Position numbers and translations under genes: made by a program
Shown here: positions 30,770-41,226 of the stretch, one piece after another
Layout: every line of letters begins with the position of its first letter
Position numbering within the stretch: the first letter of the stretch is position 1
Assembly (NCBI RefSeq): GCF_040869045.1
Contig: NC_090321.1
Span: 30,439,426 to 30,503,425 of the forward strand
From: Eurosta solidaginis
Lineage: Eukaryota; Arthropoda; Insecta; Diptera; Tephritidae
DNA: 64,000 nt
Direction: 5' to 3'
Notes under the pieces: generated by a model
What the model was told of the DNA's origin: nothing
Databases searched by the model: none
Seen by the model: only the letters and a program-made list of their open reading frames with translations

Positions 30770-32009
30770 GATTACTGACTTTTAATGGTAAGGCGGAGGT
30801 GGCATGTGGCATGGTTGCAAGCCCCTGCTAGCTCGTCGAATGGGGTGGGGTTTTCCACACCTGCCTTACCCGCAGTTATCTCAACAAAAAAGGTGGTTCA
30901 TGCCTAGAGGTGAATACATAAATAGAGGGAAAGTAGGAAATGGAAGAAAAAAAAAGGATAGAAGGCCCATCCAGAGTAAGGGGGAGTCTACCCACCTTCT
31001 TCGCGTATCTTACGCAAAGCCATGGGCGCCGTGCTGACTCCTCTAATTTTACAACGCCCCCAATACCTGACTCAAGTTCGTCTGTCTAAGGGTCCTTCAC
31101 GTCATTGTTTCTCCCACTTCCCCTCTTCTTACCTGGAACAACACCCACACCAAATAGTTGAAAAGTTAGCCTTCCATTACCGAAATAAATTTAGCTTCAA
31201 CCTTTCAAATTTGCCAACGTTATAAACATTATTTTATTCAATTTTAAAGTCGCAAACAAACTAAATAGATGATAACCTGACCACTAGTGTTAAATCTAGG
31301 TGTGAGAAAAAAATTATCGCAAAAAAAGTCTAATAAAGTATTTTGACAATTCTCTTTAGCAAAACAATATATCTGTATAAACAAAAGCTTGACATCTTCA
31401 AATAACTTTTCAACCATAAATTAAAAAAAAAAACAATCCAGTTCGAAGCAAAAAAAAAAAAAATAATCGAATTCAAACAAAATTATGTGAACGATATTGA
31501 GGGCTGTGTGTAGCTCGTCACCCCCTAATGTATTCTGTGTTAGGAAGATACTTTGCTTCTACAACAAAAAAAATCATTGTCATATCTTTCCTTCTACTAA
31601 ACCGCTAAAAGATCTATCAGTATGTATATACATATAATAAAGAAACCAAAGCAGCTAAAGTTATTGCAAATTCCTGACCTAGGCTAAGGTATTATGTACG
31701 TAGGCATATATATACATAGGTCAATGCCTGCATACGTACACATATATGTAAGGAGACGGATATGATAGTTTTTTTTTTCTTTGTTTTTTTTTTCTTCGTT
31801 TTCTCACTCACCTGGTCTCAACATCGGCATTGTAGGCCTCCTTCCACTAATGTTGCGCAACACGCGCAGATACCTAGTCGAGATACATTTTGTCGACAAT
31901 GGTGTAACGCAAGAACAAGTACGGTTGCCGGTGGCATATGTATCTATGTATCTTAAGGCTAGCGTAACAAAATTCAAAATTGTTAGTCCTTAAAGGAAAA
32001 TAGATAAAC
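30770..32009. other. Unassigned DNA
   Basis: Short open stretches near 30804-31225 and 31762-31993 have no recognisable domain; the latter lies partly in poly(T). TATG/TACA-type low-complexity DNA occurs at 31620-31750. Confidence 0.4.
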
Positions 32010-32186
32010 CCACCAATAAGTACACCGAAATGATCAGGATGAAGAGCTGAGTTGATTTAGCCATGTCCGTCTGTCCGTCTCTCTGTTTGTATGCAAACTA
32101 GTCCCTCAATTCTGGAGATATCTTGACAAAATTTGGTGAGCGTATATATTTGGGTGTCTGATTAGAAATTTGTCGGAACCGGCCGG

Positions 32187-32740
32187 ATCGGACCACTATA
32201 GCATATATCCCCCATACAACCGATTTTTCAGAAAAGACGAAGTTTGTCATATCTTCCTCTATTTATCACATTGAAGCTTCAAATTTCACGATATGCTTGC
32301 GTATATTGCACATATTGTTGTCTGAAAAAATAAATGAGATCGGTGGTATATATAGCATATATCCCCCAGCCGATTGTTCAGATAAGAAGCTTTTGTAATT
32401 ACTGCCCCATTTTAACAGCTAGTGGCTTCAAGTTTCACCGAATGCTTATGTATAGAATATTCATTGTTTTCTGAAAAAATTTTATAGATCGGTGGTATAT
32501 ATAATATATATCGCATACAATTGATTGTTCAGATGAGAAACTTTCCGTAATTTCTGCCCCATTTTAACAGCTTGAAGCTTCAAATTTCTCCAAATGCTTA
32601 CGTATATAGCATATATTTTCTGAAAAAATCATAGAGATCGGTAATATATATATTATATACCCATATAAATTGTAATTTCTGCCCCCTTTTTAACGGCTAG
32701 AAGCTTCAAATTTTATCAAATACTTACGCTTACGTCATAT
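32187..32740. repeat. 149-bp tandem repeat, about 4 units
   Basis: ATCGG-GGTATATATA-type landmarks fall near 32187, 32339, 32488 and 32637. Each unit also contains GCATATATCCCCCATAC-, GTTCAGATAAGAAACTTT- and AGCTTCAAATTTCACCAAATGCTTACG-like segments. Units are 85-95 percent alike by eye. Confidence 0.85.
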
Positions 32741-32848
32741 ATTGTTGAGATAAGTTATTCATTATCATAGCTATTTCATGCAGACCACAACAAACGTGAA
32801 ACTTTGCATCCTCAAACAAAGTACCTACCTATTTTTTGTATTTTATAT

Positions 32849-33430
32849 TGTTACGAATATTAGCAAAACTAAGGGGTGCTGCTATCTCTAAGCCGATGCT
32901 AAACAGTGACGTGAATTCACATCAATAATTCAATCATTATGTATCTACATAAACGAAACAATAAAATGCGTCTACACATATGTACCATGTACGTATACGA
33001 GCAGCGGAGAATCAATGCACAAACACATGCATATATCTGAGGTACTCCTGAAAGTATGCAATGAGAGAAGCTATAAAATCGTGCAATTGTAGTTACAGCT
33101 GAGAAGTTTGAGAGCTGATGGACTAGAAGATTCTGGAAATGGAAGCGCCTAGAAGATGCAACGTTGAAATCAGAGAGTATAAAAGGCAGCAAATGTAGAG
33201 GCGCTGGAATTCAATTTGATTTGAGGTATCAAGCAGTTGCGATTAAGACGCAATCTAGCGAGCAAGAGCAGTATTATTTTGAAAGTCAGTTTCATTTATA
33301 AGTGTTATTGTGAAGTACTTTAATAAAGGCCATTTTTTCATTATTCAATATTGGAGTTATTTATTCAACAGTTTAGTGATACGAATTAGCAAAAGGGCAA
33401 ATAAGAGGATTTGCAAGTAAATTCGTTACA
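32849..33430 (+). mobile_element. Solo LTR, 582 bp, ATAT target duplication
   Basis: Begins TGTTACGAATATTAGCAAAAC and ends AATTCGTTACA, flanked by ATAT at 32845-32848 and 33431-33434. TATAAAA lies at about 33178-33184 and AATAAA at about 33322. It is the same LTR type as 6343-6846 (shared ends, GAGAGTATAAAAG-GCAGC core, TATTGGAGTTATTTATTC near the end). It lies inside family C. Confidence 0.88.
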
Positions 33431-33639
33431 ATATTTATCTTAAAAATCACTTAGGTATGTACATCTGTTCACTATATATTTCTTATCTTATACAGCCGAT
33501 TGTTTGGATATTAAGAGTAGGATAAGATTATTGTTGAGTCACATTCATGAAAGGAATTGAAGTCTTCGGCACAGCCGAAGACAGGCCCATTCTTACTTGT
33601 TTTTTATTGTAATTTGAATTCTGCAGTCCATCAGCGATT

Positions 33640-33915
33640 TAAAATGTAGCGGATATGCTGGCTAGGCTAAGTTATGCGATCAAAAGACGACTTTCCGTCT
33701 AAGAAAGTATTTTTATGGGAACCCTTCTATGAAAGTAGTGGTAGAGGGGGGTACCCACTCCGCTGGAAGGACAGGGTTGAAAGGGATTTTAACTCCCTTG
33801 GTGTAACCAATTAACGCCAATTGGCAGAGAGGAGAAGGTAATGGCGCGCCTTGGTTGACCACCGTAGCCGTTTAGACGGCTAAGTGCCAATTAAGTAAGT
33901 AAGTAATTAAATTCT
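33640..33915 (+). pseudogene. RTE-type LINE 3' end
   Basis: Shifting-frame translation gives a GYAG-AKLCDQKTTFRL stretch, then SGRGGYPLRWKDRVERDFNSLGVTN (given here in pieces below 20 residues: GRGGYPLRWKDRVERDFNS), equivalent to 10090-10165 of the first RTE relic. It ends in TTAAGTAAGTAAGTAATTAAA, a short tandem tail as is usual for RTE elements. The reverse transcriptase core is missing. Confidence 0.65.
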
Positions 33916-33990
33916 ATCTTTAGAAGAGTTTGTCTCAGCATTTCTTGGGAATGAAATTCAAACTATTTTGGGTTTTGACACCAATATTTT

Positions 33991-35224
33991 TATACTCAGT
34001 TGAGCAGAGCTCACAGAGTATATTAACTTTGATTGGATAACGGTTGGTTGTACAGGTACAAAGGAATCGAGATAGATATATAGACTTCCATATATCAAAA
34101 TCATCAGGATCGAAAAAAAAATTGATTGAGCCATGTCCGTCCGTCCGTCCGTTAACACGATAACTTGAGTAAATTTTGAGGTATCTTGATAAAATTTGGT
34201 ATGTAGGTTCCTGATCACTCATCTCAGATCGCTATTTAAAATGAACGATATCGGACTATAACCACGCCCACTTTTTCGATATCGAAAGTTTCGAAAAACC
34301 GAAAAAGTGCAATAATTCACTACCAAAGACAGATAAAGCGATGAAACTTGGTAGGTGAGTTGAGCTTATGACGCAGAATAGAAAATTAGTAAAATTTTGG
34401 ACAATGGGCGTGGCACGGCCCACTTTTAAAAGAAGGTAATTTAAAATTTTGCAAGCTGTAATTTGGCAGTCGTTGAAGATATCATGACGAAATTTGGCAG
34501 ACACGTTACGCCAATTACTATATGTACGCTTAATAAAAATTAGCAAAATCGGAGAAGGACCACGCCCACTTTAAAAAAAAATTTTTTTAAAGAAAAATTT
34601 TAACAAAAAATTTAATATATTTACAGTATATAAGTAAATTATGTCAACATTCAACTCCAGCAATGATATGGTGCAACCAAATATAAAAATAAAAGAAAAT
34701 TTCAAAATGGGCATGGCTCCGCCCTTTTTCATTTAATTTGTCTAGGATACTTTTAATGCCATAAGTCGAACAAAAATTTACCAATCCTTTTGAAATTTGG
34801 TAGGGGCATAGATTTTATAACGTTAACTGGTTTCTGTGAAAAAGAGCGAAATCGGTTGAAGCCACGCCCAGTTTTTATATACGGTCGTCCATCTGTACTT
34901 CCGCATGGCCGTTAACACGATAACTTGGGAAAAAATCGACATATCTTTACTGAACTTAGTTCACGTACTTACCTGAACTCACTTTATCTTGGTATAAAAA
35001 ATTAACGAAATCCGACTATGACCACGCCCACTTTTTCGATATCGAATATTACGAAAAATGAAAAATATGCCATATTTCTATACCAAATACGAAAAAAGGG
35101 ATGAAACATGGTAATTGGATTGGTTTATTTACGCGAAATATAACTTAAGAAAAAACTTTGTAAAATGGTTGTGACACCTACCATATTAAGTAGAAGAAAA
35201 TGAAAAAGTTCTGCAGGGCGAAAC
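33991..35224 (-). mobile_element. Family A element, truncated at its start
   Basis: Outer terminus TATACTCAGTTGAGCAGAGC with the nested palindrome, GTCCGTCCGTCCGTTAACACG, the CACGCCCACTTTTTCGATAT hairpin, one 760-type unit and the GTTCTGCAGGGCGAAA block. It then stops at 35224 at the junction with a retrotransposon gag gene. The 130-bp units and the AACAAGTAAGG terminus are missing. Confidence 0.85.
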
Positions 35225-35226
35225 TT

Positions 35227-36304
35227 GTAACTGAGAACGCTTGACAACAACTGCTTTTTTCCCGCAATTTTCTGCTTCATTATTTGGATGAAGTTTATTA
35301 CAGTCTTTACATTTACGATTCTGTTTCAATTTCGGACAATTTCGCGCGATATGTCCACCTTCTTTGCAATTGTAACACGTTACGCTTTTCGTTTCGACCG
35401 CGCTTCGATTGATATCTTTAGCACTTTCTTTATTGCGATTGTTTATGTACTCGTTTTTAAACTGTTTTGTTACCGACATATTTTGTATATAATCTTCAAT
35501 TGTTTCGCGCATATCTTTAAGAGAATTAAACTTAATTGGAGCTATTGCTATTTGCAACTCACGATGCTTTAAACCGTCGCGAATGTATTTTATAATTGTA
35601 CTTTCAGTCAAGCCATACCGTCGGCCTAGTCCGCTCATTCGAAAACAATATTCATTAACTTTTTCGTTTTGTATTCGCATTGAACTTGCCATTTTATAAT
35701 GAATTTGTGCGTCATTCAATTCAAAACTAAATTCACTTTTTAACGCACTTGCCAAATCAGGCCAATTAGAATAAAATGTTGGTGCAGCATCTAACCACAT
35801 TCGTGCAGCACCTTTTAATTTGCTGTACACTGCCAAAAGTAAACATTTCTCATCCCATTCGTATGCACTTATTGCACTGTCCACCCTATTAACAAATTGT
35901 GTCACTGTTAGAGAGCTTTCGTTCGTTGGGTTAAATTCTGGTATTGTCTCAGCAATTTCTTTTACACTGGCATTTCTGCCCACCACTCTTATTGAACTTT
36001 GGGGTGACACAACTACACGCTCTTCATTTACACTAGAGCCACTACCATTCACTTCTTGTGCATTTGTCTGTTGACTTGGAACCAAACTTTGTATTTTTGT
36101 CATCATAATTTCCATCATTGCTCTTAAATCATTTACTTGCGTTTGTAAATTTAATTCAGAATTCTCGATTTGGATTTCATCACTACCTAAGAAATCACAC
36201 AATCGTAACACTAATTCAGCTTTTGTTCCCGTAGTTGAAAGATCATTATTACGCAGCTGCTCTTTCAGCTCGTCTACTTTCAACGTTGACACTTTTATTT
36301 TCAT
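35227..36304 (-). CDS. Retrotransposon Gag-like protein with N-terminal SAP motif, 3'-truncated
   Basis: About 360 codons open from an ATG at 36304. Residues about 6-40 fit a SAP DNA-binding motif (DELKEQLRNNDLSTTGTKAE then LVLRLCDFL). Residues 45-70 are a helical, coiled-coil-like segment. The middle region resembles a retrotransposon capsid (AARMWLDAAPTFYSNWPDL, then a YCFRMSGLGRRYG motif). Two cysteine knuckles follow near residues 310-350: CYNCKEGGHIARNC (CCHC) and CKDCNKLHPNNEAENC (variant spacing). The last 13 codons of the open frame are read out of the adjoining family A element, so the natural C-terminus and pol are lost. It is completely open, unlike nearly all other relics here. 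Family not identified. Confidence 0.7.
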
Positions 36305-36517
36305 TTTGCTATTTTGTTTACTTCTTTTAAAACGAGTATTCTAATTAGAATTTGTTTACTTATTTGTTTTGCTTCACTCTTCCTTTCGTTTGAGTTTTAT
36401 GACACGTTGTCTCTTTTGTCTATTTATATTTTCATACACACGAATGGTCGTGTAAGCGAGATCGACACTTTGAAATTATTACAATAATAACATTAACGAC
36501 CATTGTCGTATTCTTTA
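36305..36517. other. Probable leader of the gag-like gene
   Basis: AT-rich untranslated sequence upstream of the gag start. No primer-binding site complementary to a tRNA that I recognise. Confidence 0.3.
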
Positions 36518-37080
36518 CTCGTTCACTCGCACGCTCTACACGCAGACCGCAGAGTTAATAAAAAAAAATCTTGTATTTATTACTTCAAATACAAAGCTCT
36601 GATTTCTATTTTCTATGTTCATCAACCGTTCGTACATTCGTACGCCCGATAACTATACTTTGCCACAGTTATATTCGTACGCCTATAATTCACAATTTCT
36701 GCTTTCTTGCTTTTGCCTTTTTTTCCCCGCAAACCGCTCGTCCATTCGTACGCGCGATAGGCAACAAATTTTGGGCAACAACTACAACACGCAATTTGAA
36801 ATCAACCACCGAAATTCACTTGCTCTGTCTTACTTTGTATGTATCACCGACCGATCGTCCATTCGTACGCGCGACAGGCAACACAACAACAATTACAACA
36901 TGCAATTTGAACACAAACGGATTTTAGTTGTTTCTTTGCTTGCAACTTACGATTTATAGCAACGCTCTATGACACGTAAAAAAAACATGACAATATCGTA
37001 TGCAATTCAAATACTTTCCGTTGATACTGCTTTATCGATAATGCTTTACCGACGCTCGTCCATTCGTACGCTCGTAGGCA
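36518..37080. repeat. Repeated CGTCCATTCGTACGCGCGA motif, 4-5 copies
   Basis: Copies near 36627 (CGTTCGTACATTCGTACGCC), 36735 (CGCTCGTCCATTCGTACGCG), 36852 (CGATCGTCCATTCGTACGCG) and 37053 (CGCTCGTCCATTCGTACGCT), each followed by CGA-AGGCAACA-type sequence; a weak fifth lies at 36518. The units are 108-201 bp apart and also share AACAACTACAACA-GCAATTTGA. It may be part of an LTR or leader of the gag-bearing element. Open frames here on the plus strand are produced by the repeat. Confidence 0.75.
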
Positions 37081-38000
37081 AACACAACAACAAAACATAT
37101 GTATGTACATCAACTTTCGGTTTGTGTCTTATGTAGAGACTTTGAACATGTCTACACTTGTCAGAATGTTGCATGTATTCTGATGCAATCTTCCTGAAAC
37201 GAACGAATCTTCTCAAGAATTCGTTGTTTTACACACACACATATTTTTGTTCTATTATATTTCAATATAATTCACACTGTCACTGTGAGGCTATGCGGAG
37301 CATCTCACTTCTGAACTGAAAGAGTCTTTATTCAAGATCTTTCGGGTTGTCAGGATTTTCTGGATTCCGATTAAATAAAAACGCTGCCGATTTATGCACA
37401 TTAGCACATTATAACTAACAATTCATGTTTATTAAAGTTTAAAGTTAAATATAGGAAAATATGTGTGTTTAAATGAAATTAATTAAATGGTTTAATTTAT
37501 TGAAAGTAAAATGAGTATTAGAATGATTTCTCTGCCCGTTGCCGAACCGACGTTGTTCACGGCGCGTTGTTCAAATCTAAACTGCCCTTTTGTCGCTGAC
37601 ATTGAGTAAGGGTTGCCAATTGATTATTATTCCGTTCATGTGCAGAGATGATGTATTTCGTAGGATTAATTACTAAGGTAGGGTCAGCCTAACCGTTGTA
37701 TTATATTGACCATAGATTAGTTTGCCTTTATATTATATTGCTCGTATTCTTAGGATGACCTTACAGTAATATATGACGAAGGAGTTATTACTGCACTAAT
37801 TTTACGGCACTGGTCTGCTTTTTTAGTTGCCTCTTACTAGTATAATAAACGTGTGTATATATGTATGTATACGTGTACAATAACAAGAGCGATATAAGTC
37901 TGAGTATCCGCCGCGTTGAAACAATGTAATTTAGTAATTTTTTTGTTGTTGTAACTTTTTTCTCATCTAAGCGCATTATTATGGTTTTATGTACTAATTA
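37081..38000. other. Unassigned AT-rich DNA
   Basis: Possibly includes the rest of the LTR of the gag-bearing element, but no TG...CA boundaries or duplication were found. Confidence 0.35.
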
Positions 38001-38039
38001 AATTTGGATAAAAAGGTAGTCTGATTGGGTGTTGTACGT

Positions 38040-38100
38040 CATATTTTTTACTGAACTTATAATCAGACTGGATTAAAATGCTGGAATGTTAAGAAAGCGC
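38040..38100 (+). pseudogene. Older LINE (LINE-B) RNase H, left part, ending in target duplication
   Basis: The flank immediately left of the LINE-A insertion. Joined by eye to 41227 onward it would belong to the same RNase H relic. The last 11 bases, TAAGAAAGCGC (38090-38100), are repeated at 41216-41226. The coding assignment of this short stretch rests only on that continuity. Confidence 0.45.
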
Positions 38101-38102
38101 CG

Positions 38103-38355
38103 ATGGAGTGCAAAAGGCTAGTACAGGAGGAAGGGCGCAAAGGGCGGTTGGTCATAGGCGCAGATGCAAATGCGCACCACAATGCGTGGGGAGGAGCAGA
38201 TACGAACGAGAGAGGCGAATCTCTATTTTGTTACATCCTGCAAACCAATTTGCAGATAGCCAACAGGGGAAATGTCCCTACATACATTGGTCAACATCCA
38301 GCAATGTTCTGGATATTACATAGAGCTCCGAGCGTGATATATCAAGGTATGATTG
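38103..38355 (+). pseudogene. LINE-A endonuclease (EEP/APE fold), C-terminal part
   Basis: Translation includes LVIGADANAHHNAWGGADTN followed by ERGESLFCYILQTNLQIANR. This is the GADxNxHHxxWG motif of the endonuclease that nicks target DNA, with the D and N catalytic residues present. The terminal SDH-type segment is read only after a frameshift near 38345 (SDHAYISFSIP at about 38380). The N-terminal half is missing. Confidence 0.8.
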
Positions 38356-38356
38356 G

Positions 38357-39830
38357 ATGGTTCTTGATAGACCATCCATCTCCGACCATGCGTATATCAG
38401 CTTCAGCATCCCCCTAAAGAGGGTAGAGAAGGGAGGAACCTTTAGAAACCCTAGGTCAACGAACTGGACTAAATTCCAGAAACATGTAGAAACAAAACTG
38501 GGACAACCCAAAGAGGTTGCTAATGTAGAGGAACTGGAGGAGTCGAATGAATTCCTCACAAGGACGCTTATGACTACGTATAACAAAGCTTGCCCTCTAA
38601 GAAGATTCAGGGGAAAAGCAAAGCCGCCATGGTGGAGCAATGAGCTGAGTCTTCTAAGAAGGCAGGTAAAAGAAATGTTTAAGCTCGCAAAGACCGCGGA
38701 AAGCGAAGCGTTTCGGGACGAGTACAGGGATCTACTGAGGATCTACAAGCGTGAAATTACCAGGGCGAAGAGAAACTCATGGAAAAGTTTCTGTACGGAC
38801 ATAGAGTGCTCCAGCGAAACAGCACGGTTGAAAAAAGTCCTAGCAAAAGGAAACCTGGTCCAGGGACAAATAAAGAAAGAGAATGGGGAATGGTCACGTA
38901 GTAGTGAGGAATCCCTTGAGGTGCTTCTCGACACACAAATCCCATCGGGAGACGGCTTAGAAGAGCCAGCAGGCATCACTCACACTTCGATCACGGAGCT
39001 AGTAGTGCCGAGCTTGGTGACCGATACCAAAATCGAGTGGGCATTGAAGACGTTTTCTAAGTTTAAATAGACGGGCCCAGATGGTATATTCCCGGCCATG
39101 CTACAAGTCTCAAGTAGGGCGGTCGTGCAATGGCTTAAAATAATATTCGATGGGTGCATACGACTGAATCATGTACCGCACTCTTGGAGAACTGCTTGTG
39201 TAGCTTTTCTTACAAAGGCGGGGAAGATCGATCACATGTATTCCAAAGACTATAGACCCATTAGCTTAACATCATTTCTGCTCAAAACCTTTGAGAGGCT
39301 GATAGATGTGTACATAAAGTCCAACGTGGATGAAAAGCTGCTCTCCACAACACAGCATGCGTACACCAAAGGCAAGTCGGTAGACACCGCATTGCATAGG
39401 GTGGTAATAAGCATAGAGAAATCCCTGTAATATAAGGAGTATGCTCTAGGAGTCTTCTTGGACATTGCCGAGGCTTTCAATAATGTTGCAACATGGGCGA
39501 TTATGGATGGTCTTAATTACATTAAAGTACATCCTGCCTTAATCAGATGTATCGGCTGCATGCTAAATTGCAGAAATATTACATCACAATGGGGATTGTA
39601 CGAGGCCACGAAATCAGTGGACAGGGGCACGCCGCAGGGAGGGGTGCTATCATCTCTGCTGTACAAGGTCCCAAATTGGACCAGGCCTAAGTTAGGAGGG
39701 GTGACCTTACAGGAGAAGCCTTGCACAACATATCTAAGAATCATCCTAGAAAGTAAGCTGTCATGGAAGCTCAACGTGGAGGATAGGGTCAAGAAGGCCT
39801 TAACGGCACTCTTTGCATGTAAAATAATGC
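38357..39830 (+). pseudogene. LINE-A reverse transcriptase, catalytic box deleted
   Basis: One frame is open except for stops at 39068-39070 and 39428-39430. Recognisable are the linker (FRGKAKPPWWSNELSLLRRQ), the start of the polymerase (GPDGIFPAMLQVSS), KDYRPISLTSFLLKTFERL, the first catalytic motif LGVFLDIAEAFNNV and RGTPQGGVLSSLLY. At about 39667 the sequence then jumps directly to TRPKLGGVTLQEK, the region that normally follows YADD. About 70-100 residues carrying the second and third catalytic aspartates are therefore missing. Confidence 0.85.
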
Positions 39831-40261
39831 TGGGATGTACGTGGTGCCTATCGCTCTCTTTCTCAGTGGGTTTTTACAGCGATTGTAAGCCCTATTCTAT
39901 ACTATGGAGTTCTTGTTTGGTGGAAAGCCACACAAAAACAACATACCTCAAAAAATTAGAGGAGGTATGCAAACTATCGGGGCTTAGCATTACGGGAGCC
40001 CTGAAAACAAACCCGACGTCTGCACTGTATGCCATTCTGCACATTCCACCTGTAGAGCTGGTAGCAAAGCACAAAGCATTAACGACCGCAACCAGGCTCG
40101 GTGCTTCGGGACAGCTTGAGCGCCGACCATATGGCCATAGTAGTATAGCGTCATCAATCATAAGACGAACAGACTACCTGATTCCCTATCTGCGCTTCGA
40201 GGGAGATCTCAAGGCTACAATAGAGGTGGACGGTTGGTGCAAGGGTGCGCAAATGGCGGAC

Positions 40262-40690
40262 GAGGCGATATATGTGTACATCGATGGTTCCAAATAGTGG
40301 AAGGATTAGGGTCTGCGGTATACTGCGCTGATCCGGAAATAAGCAGATCCTACAGGCTGCCGGATTACTGTAGCGTTTTTCAAGCGGAAATATTAGCCGT
40401 AACCAAAGCAGTAGAAACCCTGGAAGAGAATAGCTTAAGCTGCAACCGTGTTAACTTTTATATTGACATTCAAGCAGCACTTAAGGCAATAATCTCGCAT
40501 AGCACAGCATCTAAATGCGTGTTAGAGTGTAAGCAGTCTCTGGAGAGAATCGGGACAGGGAGAAGCATACATCTATATTGGGTGCCAGCGCATATGGGAA
40601 TAGATCGGAATGAAAAAGCGGACGAACTAGCTAAAAAGGGCGCATCCCTTGAAGCTTGCTCCGTAGACGAGCCAATAAGATTGGGCGAGA
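40262..40690 (+). pseudogene. LINE-A RNase H domain
   Basis: AIYVYIDGSK supplies the first catalytic aspartate. After a frameshift near 40295 come GSAVYCADPEISRSYRLPDY, FQAEILAVTKAVETL (glutamate), VNFYIDIQAALKAI (the second aspartate region, DSQ altered to DIQ), IHLYWVPAHMGIDRNEKADE (WVPxH histidine and final aspartate), then LAKKGA. The length of about 140 residues is normal. The domain removes the RNA template during replication in LOA/I-type LINEs. Confidence 0.85.
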
Positions 40691-40707
40691 TTTAGCGAGG
40701 GCGAGAG

Positions 40708-41115
40708 GTGCACATGATCTACCAAGCGGGAAAGGCGTGGGTTCAAGCGCGGGGCTGTAAAGTGTCGAAGATTATGTGTAGGTCTTACAACCTTAGACTA
40801 ACACAGTTGCTTCTATCACTAAAAAGAGAGGACTGTAGACTCATGACGGGTTTTCTTACTGGACACTGCCGTCTGGATTCACATGCCTTTAAATTGGGCT
40901 TGGTCAGTGATAGCAGATGTAGGAAGTGCGGGTTGGAGGAGGAAACGATCGAGCACGTTCTGTGCTCGTGTCCTGCACTTGCCTGGCTAAGACTCCAGCT
41001 ATTAGGAGTGATACTGCTATCAGATCTAGAAGCAGCAAGTGGCTTAAGTCCTAGGAAACTTCTAGTATTTGCCAAGAGGACGGAGTTATTTTATAACACA
41101 GGTCCTGGTTTTTGA
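40708..41115 (+). pseudogene. LINE-A C-terminal domain with CCHC-like knuckle
   Basis: In the same frame as RNase H but after a stop. Contains LMTGFLTGHCRLDSHAFKLG then CRKCGLEEETIEHVLCSCPA, the C-x2-C-x8-H-x4-C knuckle typical of I/LOA/R1 LINE C-termini. It ends at a TGA near 41115, about 100 bases before the element terminus. Confidence 0.8.
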
Positions 41116-41226
41116 CAGGGTTTTTCAGTTTGGTCGTTAAAACAAACTTCTGGTAACACTACGGACTCTATCAGTCTATGTGAGGTCCTCATGGACCGGC
41201 CAGTACAACCTAACCTAAGAAAGCGC

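Larger units (their letters stand above)
32010..33604 (-). mobile_element. Family C element (relative of family A), split by a solo LTR
   Basis: The left end has CCATGTCCGTCTGTCCGTCT and ATCTTGACAAAATTTGGTGAGCG, analogous to the outer block of family A. The centre has a 149-bp tandem repeat (32187-32740). The right end has the perfect hairpin CTTCGGC-ACA-GCCGAAG (33563-33579) followed by ACAGGCCCATTCTTACTTGTTT, comparable to the CTTACTTGTTT terminus of family A. The solo LTR at 32849-33430 interrupts it. No coding capacity. Confidence 0.7.
38101..41216 (+). mobile_element. LINE-A: 5'-truncated LOA/R1/I-type non-LTR retrotransposon
   Basis: Order of domains: C-terminal part of an APE-type endonuclease, linker, reverse transcriptase, RNase H, C-terminal zinc knuckle, and a short 3' untranslated region ending CAACCTAACC. 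An 11-bp duplication (TAAGAAAGCGC, 38090-38100 and 41216-41226) marks the integration, and the 5' end is lost, as usual for target-primed reverse transcription. Defects are a frameshift near 38345, in-frame stops at 39068-39070 and 39428-39430, a deletion at about 39667 that removes the YADD box, a frameshift near 40295 and a stop at 40693-40695. The RNase H points to the LOA or I clade. Other 3' fragments of the family lie at 1810, 3836, 22141 and 55244. Confidence 0.9.

Noticed and set aside
36571..36959. Two overlapping plus-strand frames with repeated R-S-S/F-V-R motifs
   Set aside because: Produced by the recurrent CGTCCATTCGTACGC DNA motif in two frames; no start context and no domain.
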